Shown here piece by piece: positions 17,738-25,360 of a stretch of DNA of 64,000 bases (positions are counted from its first letter, which is position 1; each line of letters begins with the position of its first letter). Below the pieces are notes generated by a model, which worked only from the letters and a program-made list of their open reading frames with translations, did not search any database and was not told the origin of the DNA. The translations under genes were made by a program, and so were the position numbers. The stretch lies in the NCBI GenBank assembly GCA_017521405.1, contig JAFXCP010000011.1, positions 1-64,000 on the forward strand, written 5' to 3'. Source of the stretch: Akkermansia sp. (GTDB lineage: Bacteria > Verrucomicrobiota > Verrucomicrobiia > Verrucomicrobiales > Akkermansiaceae).

Positions 17738-18248
17738 ATGAGCAGTTCCACTTCTATTCCGTCCCATCTTTTTTTATCCGGTTAATGCCGCGCAGCCTTT
17801 GGTCGACCAATTTTGTTACGATGAGTCCGATGTGCCTCTCAGTACTTTTAATACTATTCCCGAGGGGGCGGTGATGTGTGTTGCTCAGTCGCAGGCTTCC
17901 GCCTCCGGCTTCATTTACTCCCGCAGCGTATTCAACGCCAAGGGGCAGCTCGTACAGCAGTACCGGGACACCGGCTGGAATACTCCCCCCACCGCCCCCA
18001 CACTCTTCGAGTACGATGCCTTCGGCAATGTAGTGCGCCAAACCCTCGCCCTGGCAGAATCCCCCACGCCGCAAAACTCCCCCACCACTGAGTTTACCTA
18101 CGGCCCGGAATGTACGGAAGACGGCATATTCACCACCAACGTTACCCGCAGCTACACAGCCTCGGGCGGGATTATAGTACAAATCGGTGGATACGAATAC
18201 TCCGGTGAGGATGCGTTTGAATTCGTGGTATGTTTTTCGTTTCTTTAG
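17738..18248 (+). pseudogene. Remnant of an Rhs/YD-repeat protein
   Basis: The open segment from 17799 to 18248 translates into two YD-type repeats: FIYSRSVFNAKGQLVQQYRDTGWN, then FEYDAFGNVVRQTLAL and TTEFTYGPE. These are typical of Rhs/YD-repeat proteins, which are usually over 1000 residues long. Here there is no N-terminal export region, no Rhs core motif and no toxin domain. An ATG at 17738 opens a 15-codon frame (MSSSTSIPSHLFLSG) ending in TAA at 17783, in a different frame from the repeats. The unit therefore looks like a decayed fragment carrying a frameshift and a truncated 3' end. Confidence 0.65.
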
Positions 18249-18300
18249 GGAAGCCTTTGAGGTTGCACTCCGTAAAAACGAGGGAATAACGAATTCAGGC

Positions 18301-18328
18301 TTGAAAAAAAGGCGGGATGGTATACAAT
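18301..18328 (+). promoter_or_regulatory. Promoter of nagB
   Basis: TTGAAA (18301-18306), 16 bases, TACAAT (18323-18328). The ATG at 18339 is 10 bases further. A GGAGGG (18329-18334) lies 4 bases before the ATG but may fall at or before the transcript start. Confidence 0.5.
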
Positions 18329-18338
18329 GGAGGGCGCT

Positions 18339-19082
18339 ATGACATACGAAATTTTCGATACCAAGGAAGCCGCAGCCAAGACGCTTGCCGCTGAAGTTGC
18401 CGAGCTTATCCGCAGCCGCGCTGCAGAGGGTAAGGGTGTGGTGCTGGGTCTGGCCACGGGTGCAACTCCTCTTCCCTTCTACGCTGAACTTATTCGTCTG
18501 CACAAGGAGGAGGGGCTTTCCTTTAAGAATGTGACGACGTTCAATCTGGACGAGTACACCGGGCTGCCGCACGAGCATGTGGAGTCCTACTGGTACTTCA
18601 TGCACACGAACCTTTTCAACCACATCGATATTCCCGCCGAGAATATTAACCTGCCCTGCGGTACGCTGGCACCGGAGGAGATTCCCGCCCATTGCCAGGC
18701 TTACGAGGACAAGATTAAGGCCTGCGGTGGTCTGGATCTCCAGATTCTCGGTATTGGTCGTACGGGGCACATTGGTTTCAATGAGCCGGGTTCCGATGAT
18801 ACCACTATTACCCGCCAGGTGACGCTGGATGATTTGACCAAGACGGATGCTGCCCCCGCTTTCGGTGGGTTCGACAATGTGCCCAAGACGGCTATTACCA
18901 TGGGTGTGGCCACTATCATGGGTGCTAAGAAGGTGCGCCTGATGGCTTGGGGTGATAAAAAGGCTTCCATTGTGAAGAAGGCTATTCAGGGGCCTGTAAC
19001 GATTGATGTGGCAGCCTCTTACCTGCAGAAGCATGCCGATGCCAAGTATTTCTTGGATGCTCCGGCTGCTGCCGAGCTGTAA
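18339..19082 (+). CDS. nagB: Glucosamine-6-phosphate deaminase
   Basis: A 247-residue NagB-family enzyme converting glucosamine-6-phosphate to fructose-6-phosphate and ammonia. Motifs are GLATGATPLPFYAEL near residues 37-50, the catalytic segment FNLDEYTGLP with the acidic pair, and LGIGRTGHIGFNEPGS (about 132-147, with catalytic His and Glu). Codon use differs from that of its neighbours, with many GGT and GCT codons, as often seen in highly expressed genes. The ATG at 18339 was preferred to the in-frame ATG at 18327 because the latter overlaps the -10 box. It links the GlcNAc released by secreted hexosaminidases to glycolysis. Confidence 0.94.
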   Translation: MTYEIFDTKEAAAKTLAAEVAELIRSRAAEGKGVVLGLATGATPLPFYAELIRLHKEEGLSFKNVTTFNLDEYTGLPHEHVESYWYFMHTNLFNHIDIPAENINLPCGTLAPEEIPAHCQAYEDKIKACGGLDLQILGIGRTGHIGFNEPGSDDTTITRQVTLDDLTKTDAAPAFGGFDNVPKTAITMGVATIMGAKKVRLMAWGDKKASIVKKAIQGPVTIDVAASYLQKHADAKYFLDAPAAAEL

Positions 19083-19108
19083 AGCCCCTATCGGGTTCTA
19101 AATCTATC

Positions 19109-19147
19109 GGGAGCCGGGGGATTATTTCCCCGGCTCCCTATTTTTTT
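19109..19147 (+). terminator. Rho-independent terminator after nagB
   Basis: GGGAGCCGGG (from 19109) pairs with CCCGGCTCCC (19128-19138 region), followed by a T run at 19141-19147. It ends only 11 bases before the hemW ATG. Confidence 0.85.
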
Positions 19148-19158
19148 GCCGGAGCCGG

Positions 19159-20250
19159 ATGCATTTGTACATTCATATTCCGTTTTGCCACCGTGTTTGC
19201 CCCTATTGTGCTTTTTACAAGCATACGCCGGGGCGTACGGATATGCGTGCTTTTGTATCAGGTATTGCAAGGGAGGCACAGCTGCGGCTGCCACAGGGGT
19301 ATGCGCCGCATACTATCTATTTTGGCGGGGGCACGCCAAGTATGCTTTCGCCCACGCACTTGCAGCTGCTTATCGAAGGTTTGCGGGAGACGGTGGATTT
19401 TTCCCGGGTGCAGGAGTGGAGTTTTGAGACGAATCCGGCTACGTTTACAGCGCGCAAGGTGGCGCACTGGCGGGAGCTGGGCATTACACGTGTTTCCCTA
19501 GGGGCGCAGAGTTTTGAGCCGGAACTGCTGCGGATGCTGGGGCGGGAGCATCGGGCGGAGGATATTGCCCGCAGTGTTTCTCTGCTGCGGGCGGAGGGAA
19601 TTCCGCAGGTAAATGTGGATTTGATGTTTTCTCTGCCCGGGCAGAGTGTGGCTCAATGGCGGCATAGTTTGGAATGCGCTTTAGCACTGGAACCGGACCA
19701 TATTTCCACTTACAATTTGAGTTACGAGGAGGATACGCCTTTTTTCCGGCAGTATGGGGCAAAGGCAGGGGATGAGGAGACGGATGTGGCGATGTTTACG
19801 CTGGCGGATGATTTGCTGACGGCTGCCGGTTTCCGCCATTATGAGATTTCTAATTATGCCCGCCCCGGGTGCCGTTCTCTGCATAATTTGGCCTGCTGGC
19901 ATGGGGAGGATTATTGCGGGCTTGGGCCGGGGGCCACGGGTACCATGGGGGGGGTACGCTACACAAATGCTTACGATACGCAGGCTTATTCCGCCGCATT
20001 GCAGGCAGGCGCGCTGCCGCCGGGAGATGCAGAGGCTCTGGCGCCGGAGACTCGGCGCACGGAGTTACTGGGGCTTATGCTCCGTACGGATGAGGGGTTA
20101 CCACCCGATTTTCTGCGCCCGCAGGATGCGCCATTTGTCCGCATGCTGTTGGAGGAGGGTTTGGCGCTGCAGGAGGCGGAGGAGGCACCGCTGCTTCTCA
20201 CCCGAGCCGGGCGCTTAGTGGCGGATGAAATTGCGGTGGGGTTAATGTAG
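19159..20250 (+). CDS. hemW: HemW-type radical SAM protein (heme chaperone family)
   Basis: A 363-residue radical SAM protein. The cluster-binding motif CHRVCPYC (CxxxCxxC) is at residues 10-17, with FGGGTPS (about 55-61) and the C-terminal HemW domain. The family was formerly annotated as oxygen-independent coproporphyrinogen oxidase; true HemN has extra N-terminal sequence that is missing here, and HemW proteins are regarded as heme-delivery factors. The 3' end overlaps the convergent uvrB end by 9 bases. The start (MHLYIHIPFC) is the conserved one and sits 11 bases after the nagB terminator. Confidence 0.9.
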   Translation: MHLYIHIPFCHRVCPYCAFYKHTPGRTDMRAFVSGIAREAQLRLPQGYAPHTIYFGGGTPSMLSPTHLQLLIEGLRETVDFSRVQEWSFETNPATFTARKVAHWRELGITRVSLGAQSFEPELLRMLGREHRAEDIARSVSLLRAEGIPQVNVDLMFSLPGQSVAQWRHSLECALALEPDHISTYNLSYEEDTPFFRQYGAKAGDEETDVAMFTLADDLLTAAGFRHYEISNYARPGCRSLHNLACWHGEDYCGLGPGATGTMGGVRYTNAYDTQAYSAALQAGALPPGDAEALAPETRRTELLGLMLRTDEGLPPDFLRPQDAPFVRMLLEEGLALQEAEEAPLLLTRAGRLVADEIAVGLM

Positions 20251-22443
20251 TTTCTTGCTCGGGGTGCGCCCGCCCCGAAGGAGGTTGATTTTATCCCGCA
20301 ATACGGCCGCCACTTCGAAATCCAAGCGGGAGGCGGCCTCGCGCATTTCTTTCTCCAGACGGGCAATGGCGGTGGCTGTGTCCTCCGCATCGTCCTCCGC
20401 CGCCATCAGCACGGTATCCTCGTCCTCCAATTCCTCGTCCGGGGTGTAGAGGCGCAGGGTGCTTTGGTCCGCGCGAGCCACGGTGTGCGGGGTGATGCCG
20501 TGTGCCTCGTTGTAGGCTTGCTGGATGGCACGGCGGCGGTCGCTCTCTTCCACTAAGCGGCGGATGGATTCCGTTACCACATCGCAGAACAGGACGCACT
20601 CTCCATGCACATGACGAGCCGCGCGCCCGGCGGTTTGCACAAGGCTTGTTTCGTTTCGCAAGAAGCCTTCTTTATCCGCATCCAAGATGCAGACGAGGGA
20701 TACTTCCGGCAGGTCCAAGCCCTCGCGCAGGAGGTTGATGCCCACCAGAATATCCACCTGCCCGGAGCGTAATTTGCGAAGGATTTCCACTCGTTCTATG
20801 GCATCCACATCTGCATGGATGTACTCTACCTGCAAACCTACGTTACGCAGGTAGTCGGTCAAATCCTCGGCGGTGCGTTTGGTGAGGGTGGTAACCAGGA
20901 CGCGTTCCCGCACGGAAACGCGGTGGCGGCACAGTTCGATGGTTTTATCAATCTGCCCTTCCAGCGGGAGCAGGGTAATTTGCGGTTCCAGCAGGCCTGT
21001 GGGGCGGATGAGCTGTTCTACAATGAGTGGGGTGGATAAGCCAGCGGGGCGGAAGTTTTCCACCGGTGCGGAGGAGGGATGCGGCGGCACGCGCAGCTCC
21101 GACAGGTGGTGAAAGAATACCCCCCGGAAGCCTTCCGGCGCTTGGGTAATGGCTTGGCTGGCTTCCCGGCTGCGGGCATGGGTGTTGCCCCGGCGTGCTT
21201 TTAGTACCGGTATGTAATTTTTGTTGCCGGATACGCAGTTCACGTATTCGAAGGGACCCGGGGTGGCACTCACATAAAGTAGCTGTGCCTGGCGGTTCAT
21301 GAATTCATCGAAGCGCAGGGGGCGGTTATCCAAGGCGGAGGGGAGGCGGAATCCGTGGTCGATGAGTACTTGTTTGCGGGAGCGGTCCCCCTCGTACATG
21401 CCGCCAATCTGGGGCACTGTGGCATGGGATTCATCTATAATCGTAAGGTGGTTTGCCGGGAAATAGTCTTGGAGCGTGGAGGGCGTGGAGCCCGGGGCGC
21501 GGCCGGCCAAGTGGCGGGAATAGTTTTCGATTCCTTTGCAAAAGCCAATCTCATTAATCAGTTCCAAATCATATTCCGTGCGCATTTTGAGGCGTTGCGC
21601 CTCGATGAGTTTGTTCTGCTGTTCAAACCAAGCCACGCGCTCCGCCAATTCCTGCCGGATGGATTGTATGGCAGGCAGGCGTTTTTCCGGGGAGGAGACG
21701 TACTGCTTTACAGGGAAGAAAAGGTAGCTGTTGAGGCGTTCCCGCACACGCCCGGTGGCAGCATCTATCAGGGAGATAGCATCTATCTCGTCCCCAAAGA
21801 ATTCCACGCGAATTGCCTCGCCATCGCTCTGGGCGGGGTATACCTCCACCACATCTCCGCGCACGCGAAAACGCCCGCGTTGGAAATCGTAATCCTGCCG
21901 CTCAAACAGCAGCTCTGCCAGGCATGCCAGCATGGCATCCCGGTCCATCTCTTGCCCCACATGCAGGGAAAGCGTCAGATTCCGGTAGTCCTCCGGGGCG
22001 CCTAAACCGTATATGCAGGATACGCTCGCCACCACAATCACATCCCTCCGCAGCAGTAGGGAGCGCATGGCATTCAGGCACAGGCGGTCGATTTCCTCAT
22101 TTATGGCACTATCCTTTTCAATATATGTATCCGTGCTGGCTATGTATGCCTCCGGTTGGTAATAATCGAAGTAGGAGACAAAATACTCCACCGCATTATG
22201 CGGGAAGAAGCGTTTCAGCTCAGAATAGAGCTGCGCCGCCAGCGTTTTATTGTGGGAAAGCACCAATACCGGCCTATCCTGTGCAGCTATGATATTAGCC
22301 ATGGTAAAGGTTTTGCCGGAACCCGTTACGCCCAGCAGGCATTGGTGTCTGTTCCCCGCCTGCAAGGATTTGAGGAGTTTGGCAATAGCCTGCTCCTGAT
22401 CCCCCGAGGGGCGGTAATCCGTAACGAGTTGAAAGAGTGACAT
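20242..22443 (-). CDS. uvrB: UvrABC excision nuclease subunit B with unusual internal insertion
   Basis: A 733-residue UvrB, longer than the usual roughly 670. UvrB verifies DNA damage with UvrA and then recruits UvrC. Visible parts are the Walker A GVTGSGKT (about residues 38-45), the beta-hairpin YFVSYFDYYQPEAYI, the DEAD-type box DESHATVPQ, SATPGPFEY, the domain-3 start VEQLIRPTGL, the motif-V/VI region (LLREGLDLPEVSLVCILDADKEGFLR, QTAGRAARH) and a C-terminal UVR domain. Between SATPGPFEY and VEQLIRPTGL, where E. coli has about 7 residues, there are about 74 residues with no UvrB similarity. The frame is intact. The start was set at MSLFQLV, the conserved UvrB N-terminus. Confidence 0.93.
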   Translation of the reverse strand: MSLFQLVTDYRPSGDQEQAIAKLLKSLQAGNRHQCLLGVTGSGKTFTMANIIAAQDRPVLVLSHNKTLAAQLYSELKRFFPHNAVEYFVSYFDYYQPEAYIASTDTYIEKDSAINEEIDRLCLNAMRSLLLRRDVIVVASVSCIYGLGAPEDYRNLTLSLHVGQEMDRDAMLACLAELLFERQDYDFQRGRFRVRGDVVEVYPAQSDGEAIRVEFFGDEIDAISLIDAATGRVRERLNSYLFFPVKQYVSSPEKRLPAIQSIRQELAERVAWFEQQNKLIEAQRLKMRTEYDLELINEIGFCKGIENYSRHLAGRAPGSTPSTLQDYFPANHLTIIDESHATVPQIGGMYEGDRSRKQVLIDHGFRLPSALDNRPLRFDEFMNRQAQLLYVSATPGPFEYVNCVSGNKNYIPVLKARRGNTHARSREASQAITQAPEGFRGVFFHHLSELRVPPHPSSAPVENFRPAGLSTPLIVEQLIRPTGLLEPQITLLPLEGQIDKTIELCRHRVSVRERVLVTTLTKRTAEDLTDYLRNVGLQVEYIHADVDAIERVEILRKLRSGQVDILVGINLLREGLDLPEVSLVCILDADKEGFLRNETSLVQTAGRAARHVHGECVLFCDVVTESIRRLVEESDRRRAIQQAYNEAHGITPHTVARADQSTLRLYTPDEELEDEDTVLMAAEDDAEDTATAIARLEKEMREAASRLDFEVAAVLRDKINLLRGGRTPSKKLH
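21022..21249 (-). other. In-frame insertion inside uvrB
   Basis: About 66 extra residues lie at residues 399-470 of UvrB. They are rich in Arg, Pro, Ser and His (for example NTHARSREASQ and RVPPHPSSAPVENF). The DNA includes a perfect palindrome CCGGAAG-C-CTTCCGG at 21124-21138. This looks like an inserted element kept in frame rather than a domain; the boundaries are approximate. Confidence 0.55.
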
Positions 22444-22459
22444 GGAGGAATCCTGCGGC

Positions 22460-22488
22460 TTGACATGCTGGGGGGACTGCGGCATCAT
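22460..22488 (+). promoter_or_regulatory. Possible promoter of the 22505 gene
   Basis: TTGACA (22460-22465), 17 bases, CATCAT (22483-22488), 16 bases before the ATG. The -10 box is weak. Confidence 0.4.
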
Positions 22489-22504
22489 ACCCACCGCAGC
22501 GCAT

Positions 22505-22873
22505 ATGTACATCCCCACTCAAGAAGAACGATACAGCAAAGTGGCACGGTTGACACTCCTTCTGTGCGTCATTATCCCCAGCGGCATTGTGGCATGGCTG
22601 GCGGATGTGGGGGATTTGCTCTCCTGCCTGTGCGCTTTCTTGTGGCCCATCGCCCTGCCCTTGGACTATGCCGGGTTTAACCAAGTGGCGGCGCTCTGCA
22701 TCTCAGCTTTGGTACAGGGCATTGCTTTTTTCGCTTTGGCAGCCACGCACAGGCTAAGCGCCAAGACCAAGCTGACCATTGCCATTACATGGGGTATGCT
22801 CTTCGCCTTGCTGCTGCGCATTCTCATCGCCTACGCCGTATGGCAAAGTGTGCTGAATGCCCCTGCTAGTTAA
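22505..22873 (+). CDS. Small multi-TM membrane protein of unknown function
   Basis: A 122-residue hydrophobic protein with three or four TM segments: LTLLLCVIIPSGIVAWLADVG, LCAFLWPIALPLDYAGF, AALCISALVQGIAFFALA and TIAITWGMLFALLLRILIAYA. No family is recognised. It is divergent from uvrB, with 61 bases between the two starts, and its last 8 bases overlap the end of the convergent gene at 22866. Confidence 0.65.
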   Translation: MYIPTQEERYSKVARLTLLLCVIIPSGIVAWLADVGDLLSCLCAFLWPIALPLDYAGFNQVAALCISALVQGIAFFALAATHRLSAKTKLTIAITWGMLFALLLRILIAYAVWQSVLNAPAS

Positions 22874-23123
22874 GCCAAGCGCTCGCATAGTCCCATAAAT
22901 CCACACCGAAGCCGATTTTTAATACAAGGCAAAGTACACAAAGCAGCAGCAGCACTCCCACCAACAAGCGCAGCACCTTTGCTACCACCCAAATAACCAC
23001 AAGTAATACCAGAAGCCCCAGAGCCACATACACGGTGGTATCCGCCCCCTCCCCACATGGGAAATTACACTCCGGCACAAACTCTGCCCACCGGGAGATT
23101 AATTCAGAAAAAGCCATCCACAT
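22866..23123 (-). CDS. Small membrane protein of unknown function
   Basis: An 85-residue protein with an N-terminal segment of about 30 residues containing two Cys (VPECNFPCGEG), followed by one long or two closely spaced TM segments rich in Leu and Val (YVALGLLVLLVVIWVVAKV and LLVGVLLLLCVLCLVLKIG). No family is recognised. A promoter (TTGCCA-17-TATTTT) leaves 10 bases to the ATG at 23123, which supports this start over upstream candidates; the ATG at 23117 is a possible alternative. Confidence 0.6.
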   Translation of the reverse strand: MWMAFSELISRWAEFVPECNFPCGEGADTTVYVALGLLVLLVVIWVVAKVLRLLVGVLLLLCVLCLVLKIGFGVDLWDYASAWLN

Positions 23124-23133
23124 TCCGGCGGGG

Positions 23134-23162
23134 AAAATAGCACATAAGTGATTCTTTGGCAA
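23134..23162 (-). promoter_or_regulatory. Promoter of the 22866-23123 gene
   Basis: On the minus strand TTGCCA (23157-23162), 17 bases, TATTTT (23134-23139), then 10 bases to the ATG. Confidence 0.55.
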
Positions 23163-23239
23163 GTCTTTTCCGCCCCAATGAGCACAAGTTGCACATGCCG
23201 ATGCGGCAAATGAAATTTCCCGCCACATTCATTTGCCGC

Positions 23240-23268
23240 TTGCCAAAGCAGATACAACATGGTATATG
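23240..23268 (+). promoter_or_regulatory. Promoter of the pilin-like gene
   Basis: TTGCCA (23240-23245), 17 bases, TATATG (23263-23268), about 25 bases before the ATG at 23294. Confidence 0.55.
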
Positions 23269-23293
23269 TATTGAGTCAATAGACTCTATCGCC

Positions 23294-24058
23294 ATGAAAT
23301 TACCTGTTATCAAGAAAAACCGCAAGGGTGGTTTCACCCTCATTGAGCTGATGGTGGTAATCGCCATTTTGGCAGCCCTTGCCTCCATCGGTTATGGTCC
23401 GATTATCGACCATATGAACGATGGTGACCGCCAGAAAGCCAGCTCCAACCTCAAGTCCCTGCACACCATCCTGCAGCAGTTCAAAACGGACCATGGCAGC
23501 TACCCCTGCGATGCCACCGCCGACCGCCTGATGGAAGATAAGCCCGATTACAACTTCGGTGAGCTGAAGGGTGATAGTGCTAATGCCTATTTCCGCCAGG
23601 TATACTACACCTCTTCCAACGTATCCGAAAAGCCCTTCTTTGCTAAGATTAACAGTAATGGTCTTACCATCAGCGCAGAGGGCGATGAGAAACTCGCTAA
23701 TGGTGCAGCCCTTTCCCGCGGTGAGAACGCCATGGCCTATGTGGTGCGTAAAAACAGCGAGGATCCCACCATCAAGGATGGTGTCACCAAGTCCAACGCA
23801 CCTCTGGCACTCTGCGGTGTATACCCCTCCCGCAGCCCCTATGCCGGCACGGATGTGAAATTTGATAACTCCTCCTTCCGCGGCCACGTATTCGTGCTTT
23901 CCTGCGATGGCTCCGTAAAAGATTTGGAAAAGGAGATTGAGGAAGACGAGAACGATGATACCAAGGCCAACCTTGCCAACGGGAAGAACCTCTTCCCCGA
24001 GACCAAGAAAGGTCGCTCCACGGCAGAGCAGTATATGGTGCTTAGCCCGGAGATGTAA
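23294..24058 (+). CDS. Type IV pilin/pseudopilin-like protein
   Basis: A 254-residue protein with a class III prepilin leader: a basic start (MKLPVIKKNRKGG) and then FTLIELMVVIAILAALASIGYG. The prepilin peptidase should cut after Gly13 and methylate the new N-terminal Phe; Glu5 of the mature protein is present. The globular part begins with a long helix leading into LHTILQQFKTDHGSYPCD, a pattern seen in GspG-like pseudopilins and in the many pilin-like proteins of Verrucomicrobiota and Planctomycetota. No other secretion or pilus gene is nearby, so its partner machinery is elsewhere. A strong terminator follows. Confidence 0.85.
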   Translation: MKLPVIKKNRKGGFTLIELMVVIAILAALASIGYGPIIDHMNDGDRQKASSNLKSLHTILQQFKTDHGSYPCDATADRLMEDKPDYNFGELKGDSANAYFRQVYYTSSNVSEKPFFAKINSNGLTISAEGDEKLANGAALSRGENAMAYVVRKNSEDPTIKDGVTKSNAPLALCGVYPSRSPYAGTDVKFDNSSFRGHVFVLSCDGSVKDLEKEIEEDENDDTKANLANGKNLFPETKKGRSTAEQYMVLSPEM

Positions 24059-24090
24059 TCCTCCTCCCGCATATCGTCTGTAAACAACGA

Positions 24091-24124
24091 ACCGCGCTTC
24101 CCACAGGAAGCGCGGTTTTTGTTT
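24091..24124 (+). terminator. Terminator after the pilin-like gene
   Basis: ACCGCGCTTCC (24091-24101) pairs with GGAAGCGCGGT (24106-24116), followed by TTTTGTTT. Confidence 0.85.
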
Positions 24125-24157
24125 CTAAGAAGAGAGAGGGACAAAAATGATACAGCG

Positions 24158-25360
24158 TTATAACTCTGCACAACCGCACAGCTCAGCCAAGCGGCAAACA
24201 ACCTCCTCAATCACATTAGCCGGGCAAGAAGCACCGGCCGTAATGCCCACCTGTATTTCCCGCTCGCGCCGCCGGAACACCTCCGGCAAAGGCTGCACCA
24301 CCTCGCATTTCCGCTGCACATCGAAGCAGCGGATATCCTCCACCGAATGGAGACAATCTGCCGAGGAAACAAAGAAAGTGGGTATCTTGCGGGAAGCAAT
24401 GTGGGCTAAATGCGTGGTATTGGAGCTGTTATAGCCACCAATCACAAACATGGCATCCAGCGGTTTCTCCAGCAGGGTAAACAAGGCATTTTGCCTATCC
24501 TGCGTGGCACCACAAATGGTATCGAACACATGGAATGAGGCATCCGAGCCATCCCGCTGAATAATGGCAGAGCGCAGCATAGATTGAATACGTGCCGTCT
24601 CCTCCTTCAGCATGGTGGTCTGATTAGCAATACCGATTCGCTGCAAATGCAACTCCGGGTCGAACCCCGGGGAGCAGCAATCCGCAAAATGTTCCATAAA
24701 GGCGGCACGATCCCGTTTGCCGGAAATATAGTCGGCCACCATGCGAGCCTCCTGCTCATCGTACACCATCAGAAAATGCCCGCAATTATCCGCCCCACGA
24801 GAATGGGAAGCCGTTGCCTGGCTTTCCTCGTGGCGAGCCTTGCCATGGATAATACTCGTTACCCCGGCTGCCGCATAATTCTTTACACGTTGCCACACTT
24901 TAATCACATTGCCGCAAGTACTATCCACCAGCTGCACGCCTTTTTCCTCCAGCAAGCGGCGCATAGGCACAGGCACCCCAAATGCGGGCATAATAACTAC
25001 ATCCTCCGCTGTTAACCCGGCATAGAGGGCATCCTCCATCCGCCATGGTAAATGCCGCAAGCCCAGAGCATCCAAACGGGCATTTACTTCCGGGTTATGA
25101 ATAATCTCGCCAATAAGCCAAATACGGCGTCCGGCGAAGAGGCGGCATGTGGCATAAGCAATTTCAATGGCACGTTTCACACCATCGCAAAAGCCGAAAG
25201 CCTCCGCCAGGTGCAGGCGCATTCCCGGCAGCTCCAGCTGGTTTCCGTTGGCACGAATGCACTCCACCAGCTCGCTGTTGTAGCGCGCAATATCCTGCGA
25301 GACCTGCTCCAACACCTCCGGGCGGCGCACATTAACGGGTTTCCTCGGGGGCATTGACAT
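24158..25360 (-). CDS. ispH: 4-hydroxy-3-methylbut-2-enyl diphosphate reductase
   Basis: A 400-residue iron-sulfur enzyme for the last step of the MEP isoprenoid pathway, forming IPP and DMAPP. The three cluster-binding cysteines are in AFGFCDGVKRAI, VDSTCGNV and TAGASCPANVIEEVV; IGGYNSSNTTHLA is the substrate-binding stretch. It is longer than the E. coli enzyme (about 316) and resembles the long form of cyanobacteria and plants, with an N-terminal extension and an insert after HGKARHEE. The start codon overlaps the stop of the upstream acyl-activating gene by one base (TGATG), so the two are translated in coupling. Confidence 0.93.
   Translation of the reverse strand: MSMPPRKPVNVRRPEVLEQVSQDIARYNSELVECIRANGNQLELPGMRLHLAEAFGFCDGVKRAIEIAYATCRLFAGRRIWLIGEIIHNPEVNARLDALGLRHLPWRMEDALYAGLTAEDVVIMPAFGVPVPMRRLLEEKGVQLVDSTCGNVIKVWQRVKNYAAAGVTSIIHGKARHEESQATASHSRGADNCGHFLMVYDEQEARMVADYISGKRDRAAFMEHFADCCSPGFDPELHLQRIGIANQTTMLKEETARIQSMLRSAIIQRDGSDASFHVFDTICGATQDRQNALFTLLEKPLDAMFVIGGYNSSNTTHLAHIASRKIPTFFVSSADCLHSVEDIRCFDVQRKCEVVQPLPEVFRRREREIQVGITAGASCPANVIEEVVCRLAELCGCAEL

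Noticed and set aside
19946-19953. G8 tract in hemW considered as a phase-variation site.
   Set aside because: It lies in a conserved housekeeping gene and similar tracts occur elsewhere in this G-rich sequence.
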